Shown here: in pieces, positions 1 to 7,998 of the stretch | How positions within the stretch are numbered: the stretch's first letter is position 1 | Layout of the letters: each line of letters starts with the position of its first letter | Assembly (NCBI RefSeq): GCF_030812475.1 | Contig: NZ_JAUSSR010000010.1 | Location: forward strand, 186,001-250,000 | DNA length: 64,000 bases | DNA from: Pseudomonas lini | Lineage (GTDB): Bacteria; Pseudomonadota; Gammaproteobacteria; Pseudomonadales; Pseudomonadaceae | Reading direction: 5' to 3' | The notes under the pieces: model-generated | What the model was told of the DNA's origin: nothing | Database searches by the model: none | Seen by the model: only the letters and a program-made list of their open reading frames with translations | Program-made: the position numbers and the translations under genes

Positions 1-33
1 GTTGTCGCTGCGTCGGCCTTTTTTCCATAGCAT
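1..33 (-). CDS. YpfJ-like zinc metallopeptidase, N-terminal fragment (cut by window edge)
   Basis: Only the first eleven codons are inside the window. They read MLWKKGRRSDN, almost identical to MLWNKARRSDN at the start of the complete metallopeptidase gene just upstream on the same strand. The two ATGs are about 1 kb apart and the complete gene ends 148 bases before this start. I infer a tandem paralog of the neutral zinc metallopeptidase family (YpfJ type). The rest of the gene lies outside, so length, active site and integrity cannot be judged; a truncated pseudogene is possible. Confidence 0.6.
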   Translation of the reverse strand, partial: MLWKKGRRSDN

Positions 34-181
34 GTGGGGGATCCTCTTTTCTAACTTGATGAAGACGCGTGGTGGTGAGTGTTGCTGGTGTGTGAGAGCG
101 GCGCCAGTCCGGTCGTCAGACAGCCTTGAGCGGCGCCGGTTCTATACAGGGGCGACATTGACCTGTTCATAGACGGATGGG

Positions 182-1048
182 TCAAAGATCCCCGGCGGCG
201 AAGGTGTTGCAAGCGTCGGTCCGGCCGGTGGCGAAACCGGATTTGAACCATTTCACGCGCTGCTGCGAAGTGCCGTGACTGAACGTCTCTGGCCGGGGTC
301 CGTCATTGGCGGAGCGCTGCAGATTGTCGTCGCCGAACACTGCCGCGGCATGCAAGGCGGCTTCGATATCGCCCGGCTCCATCCAGTCCAGGCGTTGTTG
401 CGCATGGTGCGCCCAGACGCCGGCCAGGCAATCGGCCTGCAGCTCCCCACGCACTTCCAGGCCGCCATCGCCGGTGACGGGTTGCTGGGCCAGCAAGGCT
501 TTTTCCAAGGGTTCGGACAGTCCCAGTTCGAGTTGCACGTGATGGCCGATTTCGTGGGCGATGACGTAAGCCCGAGCGAAGTCGCCGACCACTGAAAATT
601 GCTGCTCCAGCTTGGCGAAGAACGCCAGGTCGAGGTACACCTGCTGGTTGTCGGGGCAATAGAACGGGCCGCTGGCGGAGCTGGCGTACCCGCATCCCGA
701 GACCACGCCATTGTGGAACAGCGTCAGCGTGGGCTCCGGATAATGCTGTCCCGTCTGGGCAAAAAGTTGTTTCCAGGTGTCTTCGGTGTCGCCCAGTATT
801 GACTGAACAAACTTCAGTTGCCGGTCCTCGCTGTCGATCGAAAGGGTAACGTCGGGCGGATTCAGGGTGTTCGAGGAAGTGAGGGGAGCCTCGTCCGGTG
901 TCGTACCCTGTGTCGAATAAAGTCCCGCGCTTGCCAGTGCGACGACGGCCAGTCCGGCGCCCAGCGTTTTCCCTGTCAGTGTGCGGGCATCCGTGCCCTT
1001 GCGAGTGTCGTTTACGTTGTCACTGCGTCTTGCCTTGTTCCATAACAT
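182..1048 (-). CDS. Neutral zinc metallopeptidase, YpfJ family
   Basis: A 288-residue protein of the YpfJ/neutral zinc metallopeptidase family, whose substrates are unknown. It has a basic N-terminus (MLWNKARRSDN), one hydrophobic segment at about residues 28-44 that would anchor it in the inner membrane with the domain outside, and the zinc-binding helix AHEIGHHVQ with both histidines and the catalytic glutamate. A downstream LQADCLAGVWA segment supplies the expected family glutamate ligand region. Length is normal for the family. It is followed on the same strand by a second copy that runs off the left edge. Family assignment is firm; the physiological role is not known. Confidence 0.88.
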   Translation of the reverse strand: MLWNKARRSDNVNDTRKGTDARTLTGKTLGAGLAVVALASAGLYSTQGTTPDEAPLTSSNTLNPPDVTLSIDSEDRQLKFVQSILGDTEDTWKQLFAQTGQHYPEPTLTLFHNGVVSGCGYASSASGPFYCPDNQQVYLDLAFFAKLEQQFSVVGDFARAYVIAHEIGHHVQLELGLSEPLEKALLAQQPVTGDGGLEVRGELQADCLAGVWAHHAQQRLDWMEPGDIEAALHAAAVFGDDNLQRSANDGPRPETFSHGTSQQRVKWFKSGFATGRTDACNTFAAGDL

Positions 1049-1264
1049 GGTTGCGGTCTCTCATTGATTGTGGGGCGCGTGTCGCCGAATCCATGAATAA
1101 CCGCACTTGCAAAGAAGTGTGGGTGAATTGTGTAAGGATTAGTAAAGGCCGCTGGCAGCCAACCATCAGGTCGTCCAAAGGAGGGATCATCAGACACGGG
1201 TTCCAGATTTTGTATTGAGCACTTTGTCTTTTAGAATCGGGCAAATTTTTGCGTGGAGTCTCCA

Positions 1265-2041
1265 ATGGCCGGCAGTCAGATCGAACGTGTGTTCAATGTG
1301 CTGGAAAATCTCACCAGCGTTCCCCGCGGTCTGCCGATGCAGACGCTGGCCGAGCAGCTCGATATCCCGAAAAGTGCGACCCATCGCCTGCTCGCCGAAC
1401 TGATTCGGTTGGGTTACGTACGGCAGAACCCGGAGAATTTGCGTTATCACCTGTCCACCAAGCTGGTGGCCCTGGGGTTCCGTTATCTGTCGAGCAGCGG
1501 CGCCGATATCGTGCAGCCGGTGCTCGATCGCCTGGCCCGGGAAAGCGGCGAGCTGGTGCGTCTGGGGGTGATCGAAGGCGAGCGACAGACCTGGATTGCC
1601 AAATCCCAGGGTGCCCGCTCCGGTCTGCGCTACGATCCGGATATGGGCCGCGACGCGCCCTTGTTCTATACCGCTTCGGGGCATGCGTGGCTGGCGAGCA
1701 TGAGCGATGCCGAAGCCTTGTCGCTGGTGGAACGTCAAGCCAGTGACCGCCCGGAGGACTTGGGGCCGAATGCTCCGCGCTCAAACATCGAGTTGCTGGA
1801 ACGCCTGCGGTTGGCGCGGGAGCAGGGCTATGCCTGGGTCGAGGAGAGCTCGGCGGTGGGGACCTCAGCGATTGCGGCGGTGATACGGCATCCGGGTGAT
1901 GGCCGGGTGGTCGGGGTACTCAGTATTGCCGGCCCGAGCGCGCGGATGCCGGGGGTGAGGTTGCATGAGTTGGCACCGTTGTTGTTGAAGTACACCGAGG
2001 AATTATCCGCGGCGAGTCAGGCATCGCAATTGTTGGGTTAA
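1265..2041 (+). CDS. IclR family transcriptional regulator
   Basis: A 258-residue IclR-type regulator. The N-terminal winged helix-turn-helix covers about residues 5-65 (QIERVFNVLENL, then PKSATHRLLAEL as recognition helix). A GAF-like effector domain fills the rest, with the family features DPDMGRDAPLFYTASGHAWLA split around residue 130 and a VGTSAIAAVIR segment near 200. I chose the ATG at 1265 because GGAG lies six bases upstream; a GTG four codons earlier is possible. IclR proteins often control aromatic and quinate/shikimate catabolism. It lies beside a DMT transporter and near the quinate cluster, so control of either is plausible but not shown. Confidence 0.9.
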   Translation: MAGSQIERVFNVLENLTSVPRGLPMQTLAEQLDIPKSATHRLLAELIRLGYVRQNPENLRYHLSTKLVALGFRYLSSSGADIVQPVLDRLARESGELVRLGVIEGERQTWIAKSQGARSGLRYDPDMGRDAPLFYTASGHAWLASMSDAEALSLVERQASDRPEDLGPNAPRSNIELLERLRLAREQGYAWVEESSAVGTSAIAAVIRHPGDGRVVGVLSIAGPSARMPGVRLHELAPLLLKYTEELSAASQASQLLG

Positions 2042-2212
2042 CCTCGGAACACGGTCACCTCTTCAAATCGCTCAAATGTGTGCGTTGTTCGAACACTTTC
2101 GATCCTTGTTTGTGTAAGAATCTGGAACTGGGTTCTAAATTGTTTAGGGTTGCGACAGGCGCAGATGGCGTTAGATAAACCGTGAAGTTTTGACTTTAAG
2201 TAAGGAAACCCA

Positions 2213-3091
2213 ATGACCGTCAGCACTCCGCTTTCCGGCGTCAATCAGCCCTTCAAGGGAATCATGCTGATCGTCGTCGCGACCTTTCTGTTTTCCAGTC
2301 ATGACGCGTTGTCGAAATTTCTTTCTGGGTTCTACCCGATCATCATGGTGGTCTGGGCCCGATACCTGATTCACACCTTGTTGATGGCCGGGATTTTTCT
2401 GCCCCAATCCGGGCTGAGCGTCCTGCGAACCAGGCGGCCGTTACTGCAGTTGCTCAGGGCATTGTGCCTGCTGGGCACCAGTTTGTTCTTCACCACCGGT
2501 TTGCAGTACATCCCGCTGGCCGAAGCCACGGCAGTCAACTTTCTCGCCCCGGTCCTGGTGACCGCGCTGTCGGTGCCGTTGCTGGGCGAGCACGTCACCC
2601 GTGGCCAATGGATCGCGGTGATTTGCGGATTTATCGGTGTCGTGATCATTGTTCACCCCGGCGGCGACCTGTTCACCCCAGCCGTGTTGCTGCCGCTCTG
2701 CTCGGCCCTGTTTTTCTGCTTCTATCAATTGCTCACCCGCAAGCTCAGTAATATCGACAGCCCTACCACCAGCAACTTCTTCGCCGGTCTGTGCAACACC
2801 CTGGTGATGAGCGCGCTGGTGCCGTTCTTCTGGCAAGTGCCGAGCCTTGGGCATGGTTTCATGATGGTGGCGCTGGGGGCTTGCGGGATGACGGCGCATC
2901 TGTTTTTGACCCAGGCTTTCCGTTACGCCGCACCCGCCCTGCTGGCACCGTTCGGTTATTGCCAGATTGTCTTTGCCGGTCTGCTGGGCTGGCTGCTGTT
3001 TGCCCACACGCCGACCCTGACCACAGTGGTCGGGATCGCGGTGATTTGCTGCAGCGGGTTGGCGGCGGCCTGGCAACAAAGCCGTCGGTAA
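2213..3091 (+). CDS. DMT family transporter (two EamA domains)
   Basis: A 292-residue integral membrane protein with about ten hydrophobic helices arranged as two EamA repeats, roughly residues 10-145 and 155-285. Hallmarks are the early LIVVATFLFSSHDALSK helix and the conserved YIPLAEATAVNFLAPV loop-helix of the first repeat. AAGGA sits seven bases before the ATG. Members of this drug/metabolite family export amino acids, purines or other small metabolites; the substrate cannot be read from sequence. It follows the IclR gene by about 170 bases in the same direction, so the regulator may control it. A REP doublet lies directly downstream. Confidence 0.88.
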   Translation: MTVSTPLSGVNQPFKGIMLIVVATFLFSSHDALSKFLSGFYPIIMVVWARYLIHTLLMAGIFLPQSGLSVLRTRRPLLQLLRALCLLGTSLFFTTGLQYIPLAEATAVNFLAPVLVTALSVPLLGEHVTRGQWIAVICGFIGVVIIVHPGGDLFTPAVLLPLCSALFFCFYQLLTRKLSNIDSPTTSNFFAGLCNTLVMSALVPFFWQVPSLGHGFMMVALGACGMTAHLFLTQAFRYAAPALLAPFGYCQIVFAGLLGWLLFAHTPTLTTVVGIAVICCSGLAAAWQQSRR

Positions 3092-3108
3092 AAACGCTGA
3101 CCGATTTG

Positions 3109-3225
3109 TGTAGGAGCGAGCTCGCTCGCGATGGACTTGAGAACGCTGCGGGGTGTCAGGCTTGCAGCGTTATCGTTGACGACCATCGTCGGAACGCCGC
3201 CCGGAGCAAGCTCGCTCCTACAGGG
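3109..3225. repeat. REP doublet (GAGCGAGC type), inverted
   Basis: Two inverted copies of the TGTAGGAGCGAGC...CTCGC hairpin: TGTAGGAGCGAGCTCGCTCG at the left end and GAGCAAGCTCGCTCCTACA at the right, about 75 bases apart. It lies in the gap between the convergent DMT and MFS genes, a typical position for Pseudomonas REP elements. Confidence 0.85.
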
Positions 3226-3241
3226 GGATTGCGTCGGACTT

Positions 3242-4585
3242 TTAATCGGTGATGGTAGGAATCTTGCGCGGTGCCATGAAGTACATCCAGATCAGCGCGA
3301 TGAAATACATCGCCGGAATCATGGTGAACAGTACCGTGTAATTGTTGTTGGTGATGGTCAGGATGTGTCCGACCAACTGGGTCATGAACATCCCCCCGAT
3401 GGCGGCGCACATGCCGCCGAAACCGAACACCGTACTCATCATGTGCTTGGGCGTGTAGTCCATGACCAGGCTCCAGATGTTCGCCGTCCAGGCCTGGTGC
3501 GCACCGATGGCCAGGGAGATGGCGGCCACGGCGACCCACAGATTGCTGGAGCCTGCCGCCATGATCACGCCGATGATGCAGCAGGCGAACAGGAACATGG
3601 ACAGCAGTCGCGCCTTGATCGGGTTCATTCCGCGCCCGATCAGGAACGAGGACAGGATGCCGCCACCCACGCTGCCGAAGTCGGCGGTCAGGTAGATGAT
3701 GATCAGCGGGATACCCATCTGGGTCACGTTGATCCCCAGGTTGTATTGCTGATTCAGGAACGGTGGCAGCCAGTAGAGGTAGAACCAGAAGACCGGCGCG
3801 GTCATCGAATAAGCGAGGGCGAAAGCCCAGGTGCCACGCATGCGCAGGATTTTCGAGAACGGCACGCGGGTCTGTTCCGGTTCGACTTCATTCTGGATGT
3901 AGTCCAGTTCCGATTGTTTAACGCTTGGGTGATCCTCCGGGTTGAAGTATTTCAAGCCCCAGAACAGCAACCAGATCCCGCCCAGTGCCGACATGCACAG
4001 GAACGCGGCCTGCCAGCCCCACACGTGGAGGATCAGCGGCAGCAGCATTGGCGTGAACATCGCCCCGACGTTGGTGCCGGCATTGAAGATGCCGGTAGCG
4101 ACGGCACGTTCGCCGGCCGGGAACCACAATCGCGTGGTTTTCACGCAGGCCGGATAGTTGGCAGCTTCGGTCAGGCCCAGGATGAAGCGGCAGACCATGA
4201 AACCGACCGCCGATGTGGCCAGGCCGTGGGCGCCTGTGGCCAGGCTCCAGAGCAGTACCGCGCAGAAGAACACCCGCTTCACGCCGACCCGGTCGATCAG
4301 CCGGCCCTGCAGCACGAAACCGATGGCGTAGCCGACCTGGAACCAGAAGTTGATGTTGGCGTAGTCCATCGCCGTCCAGCTCATTTCCTTGGCGAGGATT
4401 GGCTGCATCACGCCCAGTGCGGCACGGTCGATGTAGTTCAGGGTGGTGGCGAAAAACACCAGCGCCAGCATGCCCCAACGGGTTTTGCCGACCGCCATGG
4501 CGCCGCGGATCTTGTCGCCGATGCCGCCGGCGGTGCCGATGGCCGGAGCCATGCGTGAACTCTGAGAAGGAATCATCTGTGCCAT
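3242..4585 (-). CDS. MFS transporter, anion:cation symporter type (probable quinate/shikimate importer)
   Basis: A 447-residue major facilitator with twelve predicted membrane segments. The N-terminal helix TLNYIDRAALGVMQP carries the D-R of the anion:cation symporter (ExuT/phthalate permease) group, and the cytoplasmic loop GRLIDRVGVKRVF is the MFS signature. It is transcribed divergently from quiC and sits with the dehydratase, dehydrogenase and dehydroquinase of the quinate/shikimate pathway, so import of quinate or shikimate is the best inference. I chose the ATG at 4585; a TTG six codons upstream and an internal ATG three codons downstream are alternatives, none with a strong ribosome site. 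The exact substrate is unproven. Confidence 0.85.
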   Translation of the reverse strand: MAQMIPSQSSRMAPAIGTAGGIGDKIRGAMAVGKTRWGMLALVFFATTLNYIDRAALGVMQPILAKEMSWTAMDYANINFWFQVGYAIGFVLQGRLIDRVGVKRVFFCAVLLWSLATGAHGLATSAVGFMVCRFILGLTEAANYPACVKTTRLWFPAGERAVATGIFNAGTNVGAMFTPMLLPLILHVWGWQAAFLCMSALGGIWLLFWGLKYFNPEDHPSVKQSELDYIQNEVEPEQTRVPFSKILRMRGTWAFALAYSMTAPVFWFYLYWLPPFLNQQYNLGINVTQMGIPLIIIYLTADFGSVGGGILSSFLIGRGMNPIKARLLSMFLFACCIIGVIMAAGSSNLWVAVAAISLAIGAHQAWTANIWSLVMDYTPKHMMSTVFGFGGMCAAIGGMFMTQLVGHILTITNNNYTVLFTMIPAMYFIALIWMYFMAPRKIPTITD

Positions 4586-4970
4586 CCGTTCAATGAGTGA
4601 CAAGCGAAGCTCGTCGGGACTTCAAGGGCGCGTGATCAATCGGTGGCGCTGGACGCGGGGCGATTGATCGGCTGAGGTGCTTTGGTCAGCTGAAGAAAGC
4701 GCGTTTTTCAGCGAGCGGCACGGTTCGGCCTGAGGCACGAGACGTTTGGATGGACGCCAGGCAGGGTGTATGAGAATTCGAGCGAGGGAACAAGGCGTTG
4801 AATGAGTGCATGAGCGGCTACCCGTTTTTTTGAAATTTTTATGTGGTGTTCTGGGTCTTCTGGTGACCGAGACCGGTTCATGACCGGACTCAATGTGATG
4901 TCGATGTTGCGCAGTGGACGAAAAATCGTCAATTCGCTAACCGCCATTGTGTTCGATAATCGCACGCAAA

Positions 4971-4984
4971 ACTAACTGGATAGT
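4971..4984. promoter_or_regulatory. Candidate TetR-type operator upstream of quiC
   Basis: ACTAACTGGATAGT is an imperfect 14-bp palindrome (ACTA/TAGT arms, five of seven pairs match) about 180 bases upstream of quiC. A TetR gene lies directly behind quiC, and arms of this kind are common in TetR operators. It is a weak match found by eye and could be chance. Confidence 0.25.
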
Positions 4985-5046
4985 ACACTTTGAATTGCTG
5001 TGTGAGATTACGCAGCCAATAATTCACTCAAAGCTAAACGCGATCC

Positions 5047-5115
5047 CTGTAGGAGCCCGGCTTGCCGGCGATAGCGGCCGCGAGATCGCCATCGCCGGCA
5101 AGCCGGGCTCCTGCA
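5047..5115. repeat. REP doublet (GCCCGGCTTGCCGGCGA type) in the quiC leader
   Basis: CTGTAGGAGCCCGGCTTGCC and its inverted partner GGCAAGCCGGGCTCCTGCA are separated by only about 30 bases, forming a long potential hairpin. It ends about 50 bases before the quiC ATG, so it could lie in the untranslated leader of that mRNA. Confidence 0.85.
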
Positions 5116-5167
5116 AAAAGCGTGAGATGCCACTAACAAAACTGTCTCCACCACCGGGAGTCGACAT

Positions 5168-7069
5168 ATGCAGCGTTCCATTGCCACCGTGTCCTTGAGC
5201 GGTACCCTACCGGAAAAACTCGAAGCCATTGCCGCCGCCGGTTTTGATGGTGTGGAGATTTTCGAGAACGACCTTCTTTACTACGACGGCAGCCCGCGGG
5301 AAATCAAACAGATGTGCGCCGATCTCGGGATCGCCATCACCCTGTTTCAACCGTTCCGTGATTTCGAAGGCTGCCGCCGCGACCGGCTGCCGCGTAATCT
5401 GGAACGGGCCGAGCGCAAGTTCGACTTGATGCAGGAACTGGGTACCGACCTGGTGCTGGTGTGCAGCAACGCCTCGGCCGACTCCATCGGTGATGAACAG
5501 ATCCTCATCGACGACTTGCGTCTGCTGGCTGAACGCGCCGGTGCCCGTGGCCTGCGGATCGGTTACGAAGCACTGGCCTGGGGCCGGCATGTGAACACCT
5601 GGCAACAGGTGTGGAACATCGTCCGTCAGGCGGATCACCCGAGTCTGGGCGTGTTGCTGGACAGTTTCCATACGCTTTCGCTGAAGGGCGATCCGAGCGC
5701 TATCGCCGACATTCCCGGCGACAAGATTTTCTTTGTGCAAATGGCCGACGCACCGATCCTGGCCATGGACGTGCTGGAGTGGAGCCGGCATTTCCGTTGT
5801 TTCCCAGGGCAGGGCGAGTTCGACTTGCCAGGTTTCCTCGCTCCGATCATCAAGAGTGGCTACACCGGGCCGTTGTCGCTGGAGATCTTCAACGATGGTT
5901 TTCGCGCTGCCCCGCCCCGGGCCAACGCCGCCGACGGTCTGCGTTCCTTGCTGTACCTGGAGGAGAAAACCCGCGAGCGTCTGGCCCAGGAAGCCACAAT
6001 CCCGGCCAACGTCGATATCCTGTTCGAGACACCCACAGCCTGCGAATACAACGGAATCGAGTTTCTCGAGTTCGCGGTAGACGAAAGCCTTGGGGCCAAG
6101 CTTTCCCATTGGCTTGAGCGGCTCGGCTTCGTCAAGGCCGGGCAACACCGCTCCAAGAGTGTCAGCCTGTTGCGCCAGGGCGATATCAACCTGATCCTCA
6201 ACTCCGAGCCTTATTCGTTCGCCCACAGCTTTTTCGAAGCTCATGGTCCATCGCTGTGCGCTACCGCTGTTCGGGTCAAGGACAGCGCGAGCGCGCTGGC
6301 CCGGGCCGTGGCTTACAAAGGTCAGCCCTATCGCGGACTGGTCGGGCCCAACGAACTGGAGCTGGCCGCCGTACGCGCACCGGATGGCAGCCTGATTTAT
6401 CTGGTGGACCAGGACGCCGACGTCTATGGCACCGATTTCAATTTGCAACCTGCCTCCGTGGCCAGCGGGGGGCTCAAGCGCATCGACCACATGGCCATGG
6501 CGTTGCCGGCCGACAGCCTCGACAGCTGGGTGCTGTTCTATAAGAGCCTGCTGGATTTCGAAGCGGATGATGAAGTGGTGCTGCCCGACCCCTATGGCCT
6601 GGTGAAGAGCCGGGCGTTGCGTAGCCGCTGCAGCTCGATCCGCTTGCCGCTGAACATTTCCGAAAACCGCAATACCGCGATTTCACACGCGCTGTCGAGT
6701 TATCGCGGCTCCGGTGTGCATCACATCGCCTTTGATTGCGACGATATCTTTGCCGAGGTCAGCCGTGCCAAAGAAGCAGGTGTGCCGCTGCTGGATATCC
6801 CGCTCAATTATTACGATGACCTGGCGGCGCGCTTCGATTTCGACGACGAGTTCCTCAGCGAACTGGCGTACTACAACGTGCTTTACGATCGCGACGCCCA
6901 GGGTGGTGAGCTGTTCCATGTGTACACCGAACCTTTTGAAGGACGGTTCTTTTTTGAAATCATCCAGCGCAAGAATGGCTACGCCGGTTACGGTGCGGCC
7001 AATGTGGCGGTCCGGCTGGCAGCCATGGCCAAATCGCGCAGCGGTGCCATCCGTCAGGCAAAGTTGTAG
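5168..7069 (+). CDS. quiC: 3-dehydroshikimate dehydratase with C-terminal HPPD-like domain
   Basis: A 633-residue two-domain enzyme that dehydrates 3-dehydroshikimate to protocatechuate in quinate/shikimate catabolism. Residues 1-265 form a xylose-isomerase-like TIM barrel with the expected metal ligands at E134 (IGYEALAWG), D165 (LLDSFHTL), Q191 (FFVQMADAP) and E239 (LSLEIFND). Residues about 285-620 are two glyoxalase/HPPD-like modules and keep a dioxygenase-type metal triad: H441 (IDHMAMAL), H519 (GVHHIAF) and E597 (FFEIIQR). Length and layout match pseudomonad QuiC. A TetR gene follows at about 100 bases and the MFS importer is divergent. The activity of the C-terminal half is uncertain. 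Confidence 0.93.
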   Translation: MQRSIATVSLSGTLPEKLEAIAAAGFDGVEIFENDLLYYDGSPREIKQMCADLGIAITLFQPFRDFEGCRRDRLPRNLERAERKFDLMQELGTDLVLVCSNASADSIGDEQILIDDLRLLAERAGARGLRIGYEALAWGRHVNTWQQVWNIVRQADHPSLGVLLDSFHTLSLKGDPSAIADIPGDKIFFVQMADAPILAMDVLEWSRHFRCFPGQGEFDLPGFLAPIIKSGYTGPLSLEIFNDGFRAAPPRANAADGLRSLLYLEEKTRERLAQEATIPANVDILFETPTACEYNGIEFLEFAVDESLGAKLSHWLERLGFVKAGQHRSKSVSLLRQGDINLILNSEPYSFAHSFFEAHGPSLCATAVRVKDSASALARAVAYKGQPYRGLVGPNELELAAVRAPDGSLIYLVDQDADVYGTDFNLQPASVASGGLKRIDHMAMALPADSLDSWVLFYKSLLDFEADDEVVLPDPYGLVKSRALRSRCSSIRLPLNISENRNTAISHALSSYRGSGVHHIAFDCDDIFAEVSRAKEAGVPLLDIPLNYYDDLAARFDFDDEFLSELAYYNVLYDRDAQGGELFHVYTEPFEGRFFFEIIQRKNGYAGYGAANVAVRLAAMAKSRSGAIRQAKL

Positions 7070-7171
7070 GAAATTCGTAAACGCGGGGTTAAACCGCTGC
7101 CGCGCGGCTTCCTTCACTGTGCGGCGCGGCCCATAATCGCCAGCCTGTGCAGTGACGGCCGTGAGCCCGCA

Positions 7172-7849
7172 ATGACAATAACTTCAGAACTCTCAGCAGC
7201 GCCCGACGAACCTATTGCAGAGCCTCGCAAGAGCCGCAAGAACAATCCGGAAAAGACCCGCGAGAACATCCTGCAAGAAGCCATTGTAGAGTTCGTTCAG
7301 CAGGGGCTTTCCGGCGCTCGGGTCGATGCGATCGCCGAGCGTATCAAAACCTCCAAGCGCATGATCTATTACTACTTCCACAGTAAGGAACAGCTCTACG
7401 TCGAGGTGCTGGAGAAACTCTACGGCGATATTCGCTGCACAGAAAACCGTCTGCACCTGGCGGAGCTGGCGCCGGTGGAGGCGATTCGCCGGCTGGTCGA
7501 ATTCACCTTCGATCATCATGATCGCAACGTCGATTTCGTGCGTATCGTCTGCATCGAGAACATTCACAACGCCGACTATGTGAAACGCTCCGATGCGATA
7601 AAGGCGATGAACAACACCATCCTCGATTCACTGGGCGAGATTTTGCGTCGCGGGGCCGAGGAGGGGGTGTTCCGCGCGGGGCTCGATCCGCTGGATGTCC
7701 ACCTGCTGATCAGTTCGTTCTGCTTCTATCGTGTGTCGAACCGCCATACGTTCGGTGAGATTTTCCAGATCGACTTGCCGGACGAAAGCATCAAGCAACG
7801 TCATCGGGAGATGATCTGCGAGTCGGTGTTGCGCTACCTGCAGGCCTGA
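7172..7849 (+). CDS. TetR family transcriptional regulator
   Basis: A 225-residue TetR protein. After a 25-residue polar tail rich in Lys and Arg, the DNA-binding domain runs from about 27 to 75: TRENILQEAIVEFVQQG, then GARVDAIAERIKTSKRMIYY and YFHSKEQLYVEVLEKLY, the classic TetR helix-turn-helix. The C-terminal ligand domain ends with ESVLRYLQA. It lies about 100 bases behind quiC in the same direction, so it probably regulates quiC and the divergent importer, with a pathway intermediate or aromatic acid as ligand. That target is inferred from position only. Confidence 0.9.
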   Translation: MTITSELSAAPDEPIAEPRKSRKNNPEKTRENILQEAIVEFVQQGLSGARVDAIAERIKTSKRMIYYYFHSKEQLYVEVLEKLYGDIRCTENRLHLAELAPVEAIRRLVEFTFDHHDRNVDFVRIVCIENIHNADYVKRSDAIKAMNNTILDSLGEILRRGAEEGVFRAGLDPLDVHLLISSFCFYRVSNRHTFGEIFQIDLPDESIKQRHREMICESVLRYLQA

Positions 7850-7978
7850 CTGTAGCGAGCGAGCTTGCTTGCAGTGGGCTGCGCAGCGGCCCAAAAATGC
7901 TGGGCAGAGTCAGCTATTTTGTAAGTGCTGCGCACTCAAGCGTCGGATCGCCGCCCGGAGCAAGCTCGCTCGCCACAG
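7850..7978. repeat. REP doublet (GAGCGAGCTTGCTTG type) between convergent genes
   Basis: CTGTAGCGAGCGAGCTTGCT at the left and GAGCAAGCTCGCTCGCCACA at the right are inverted copies of the REP hairpin, starting at the base after the tetR stop codon. It fills the gap between tetR and the convergent dehydrogenase gene; the left arm is slightly degenerate. Confidence 0.8.
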
Positions 7979-7998
7979 AATAGTTTCCGCCTCAGGTC

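Larger units (their letters stand above)
4586..5167. other. Intergenic region between divergent MFS and quiC genes; candidate control region
   Basis: About 580 bases with no convincing gene. It contains a 9-bp inverted repeat with an 18-base gap (GATCAATCG at 4634-4642 and CGATTGATC at 4661-4669) about 50 bases upstream of the MFS start, an AT-rich stretch around 4820-4850, the near-palindrome ACTAACTGGATAGT at 4971-4984, and a REP doublet at 5047-5115 in front of quiC. These are the sites where the nearby TetR, LysR or IclR regulators would be expected to act, but no operator is proven. Confidence 0.5.

Noticed and set aside
4708..4965. 85-codon minus-strand frame between the MFS and quiC genes
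   Set aside because: No ribosome site, no recognisable sequence, and it occupies the region where divergent promoters are expected.
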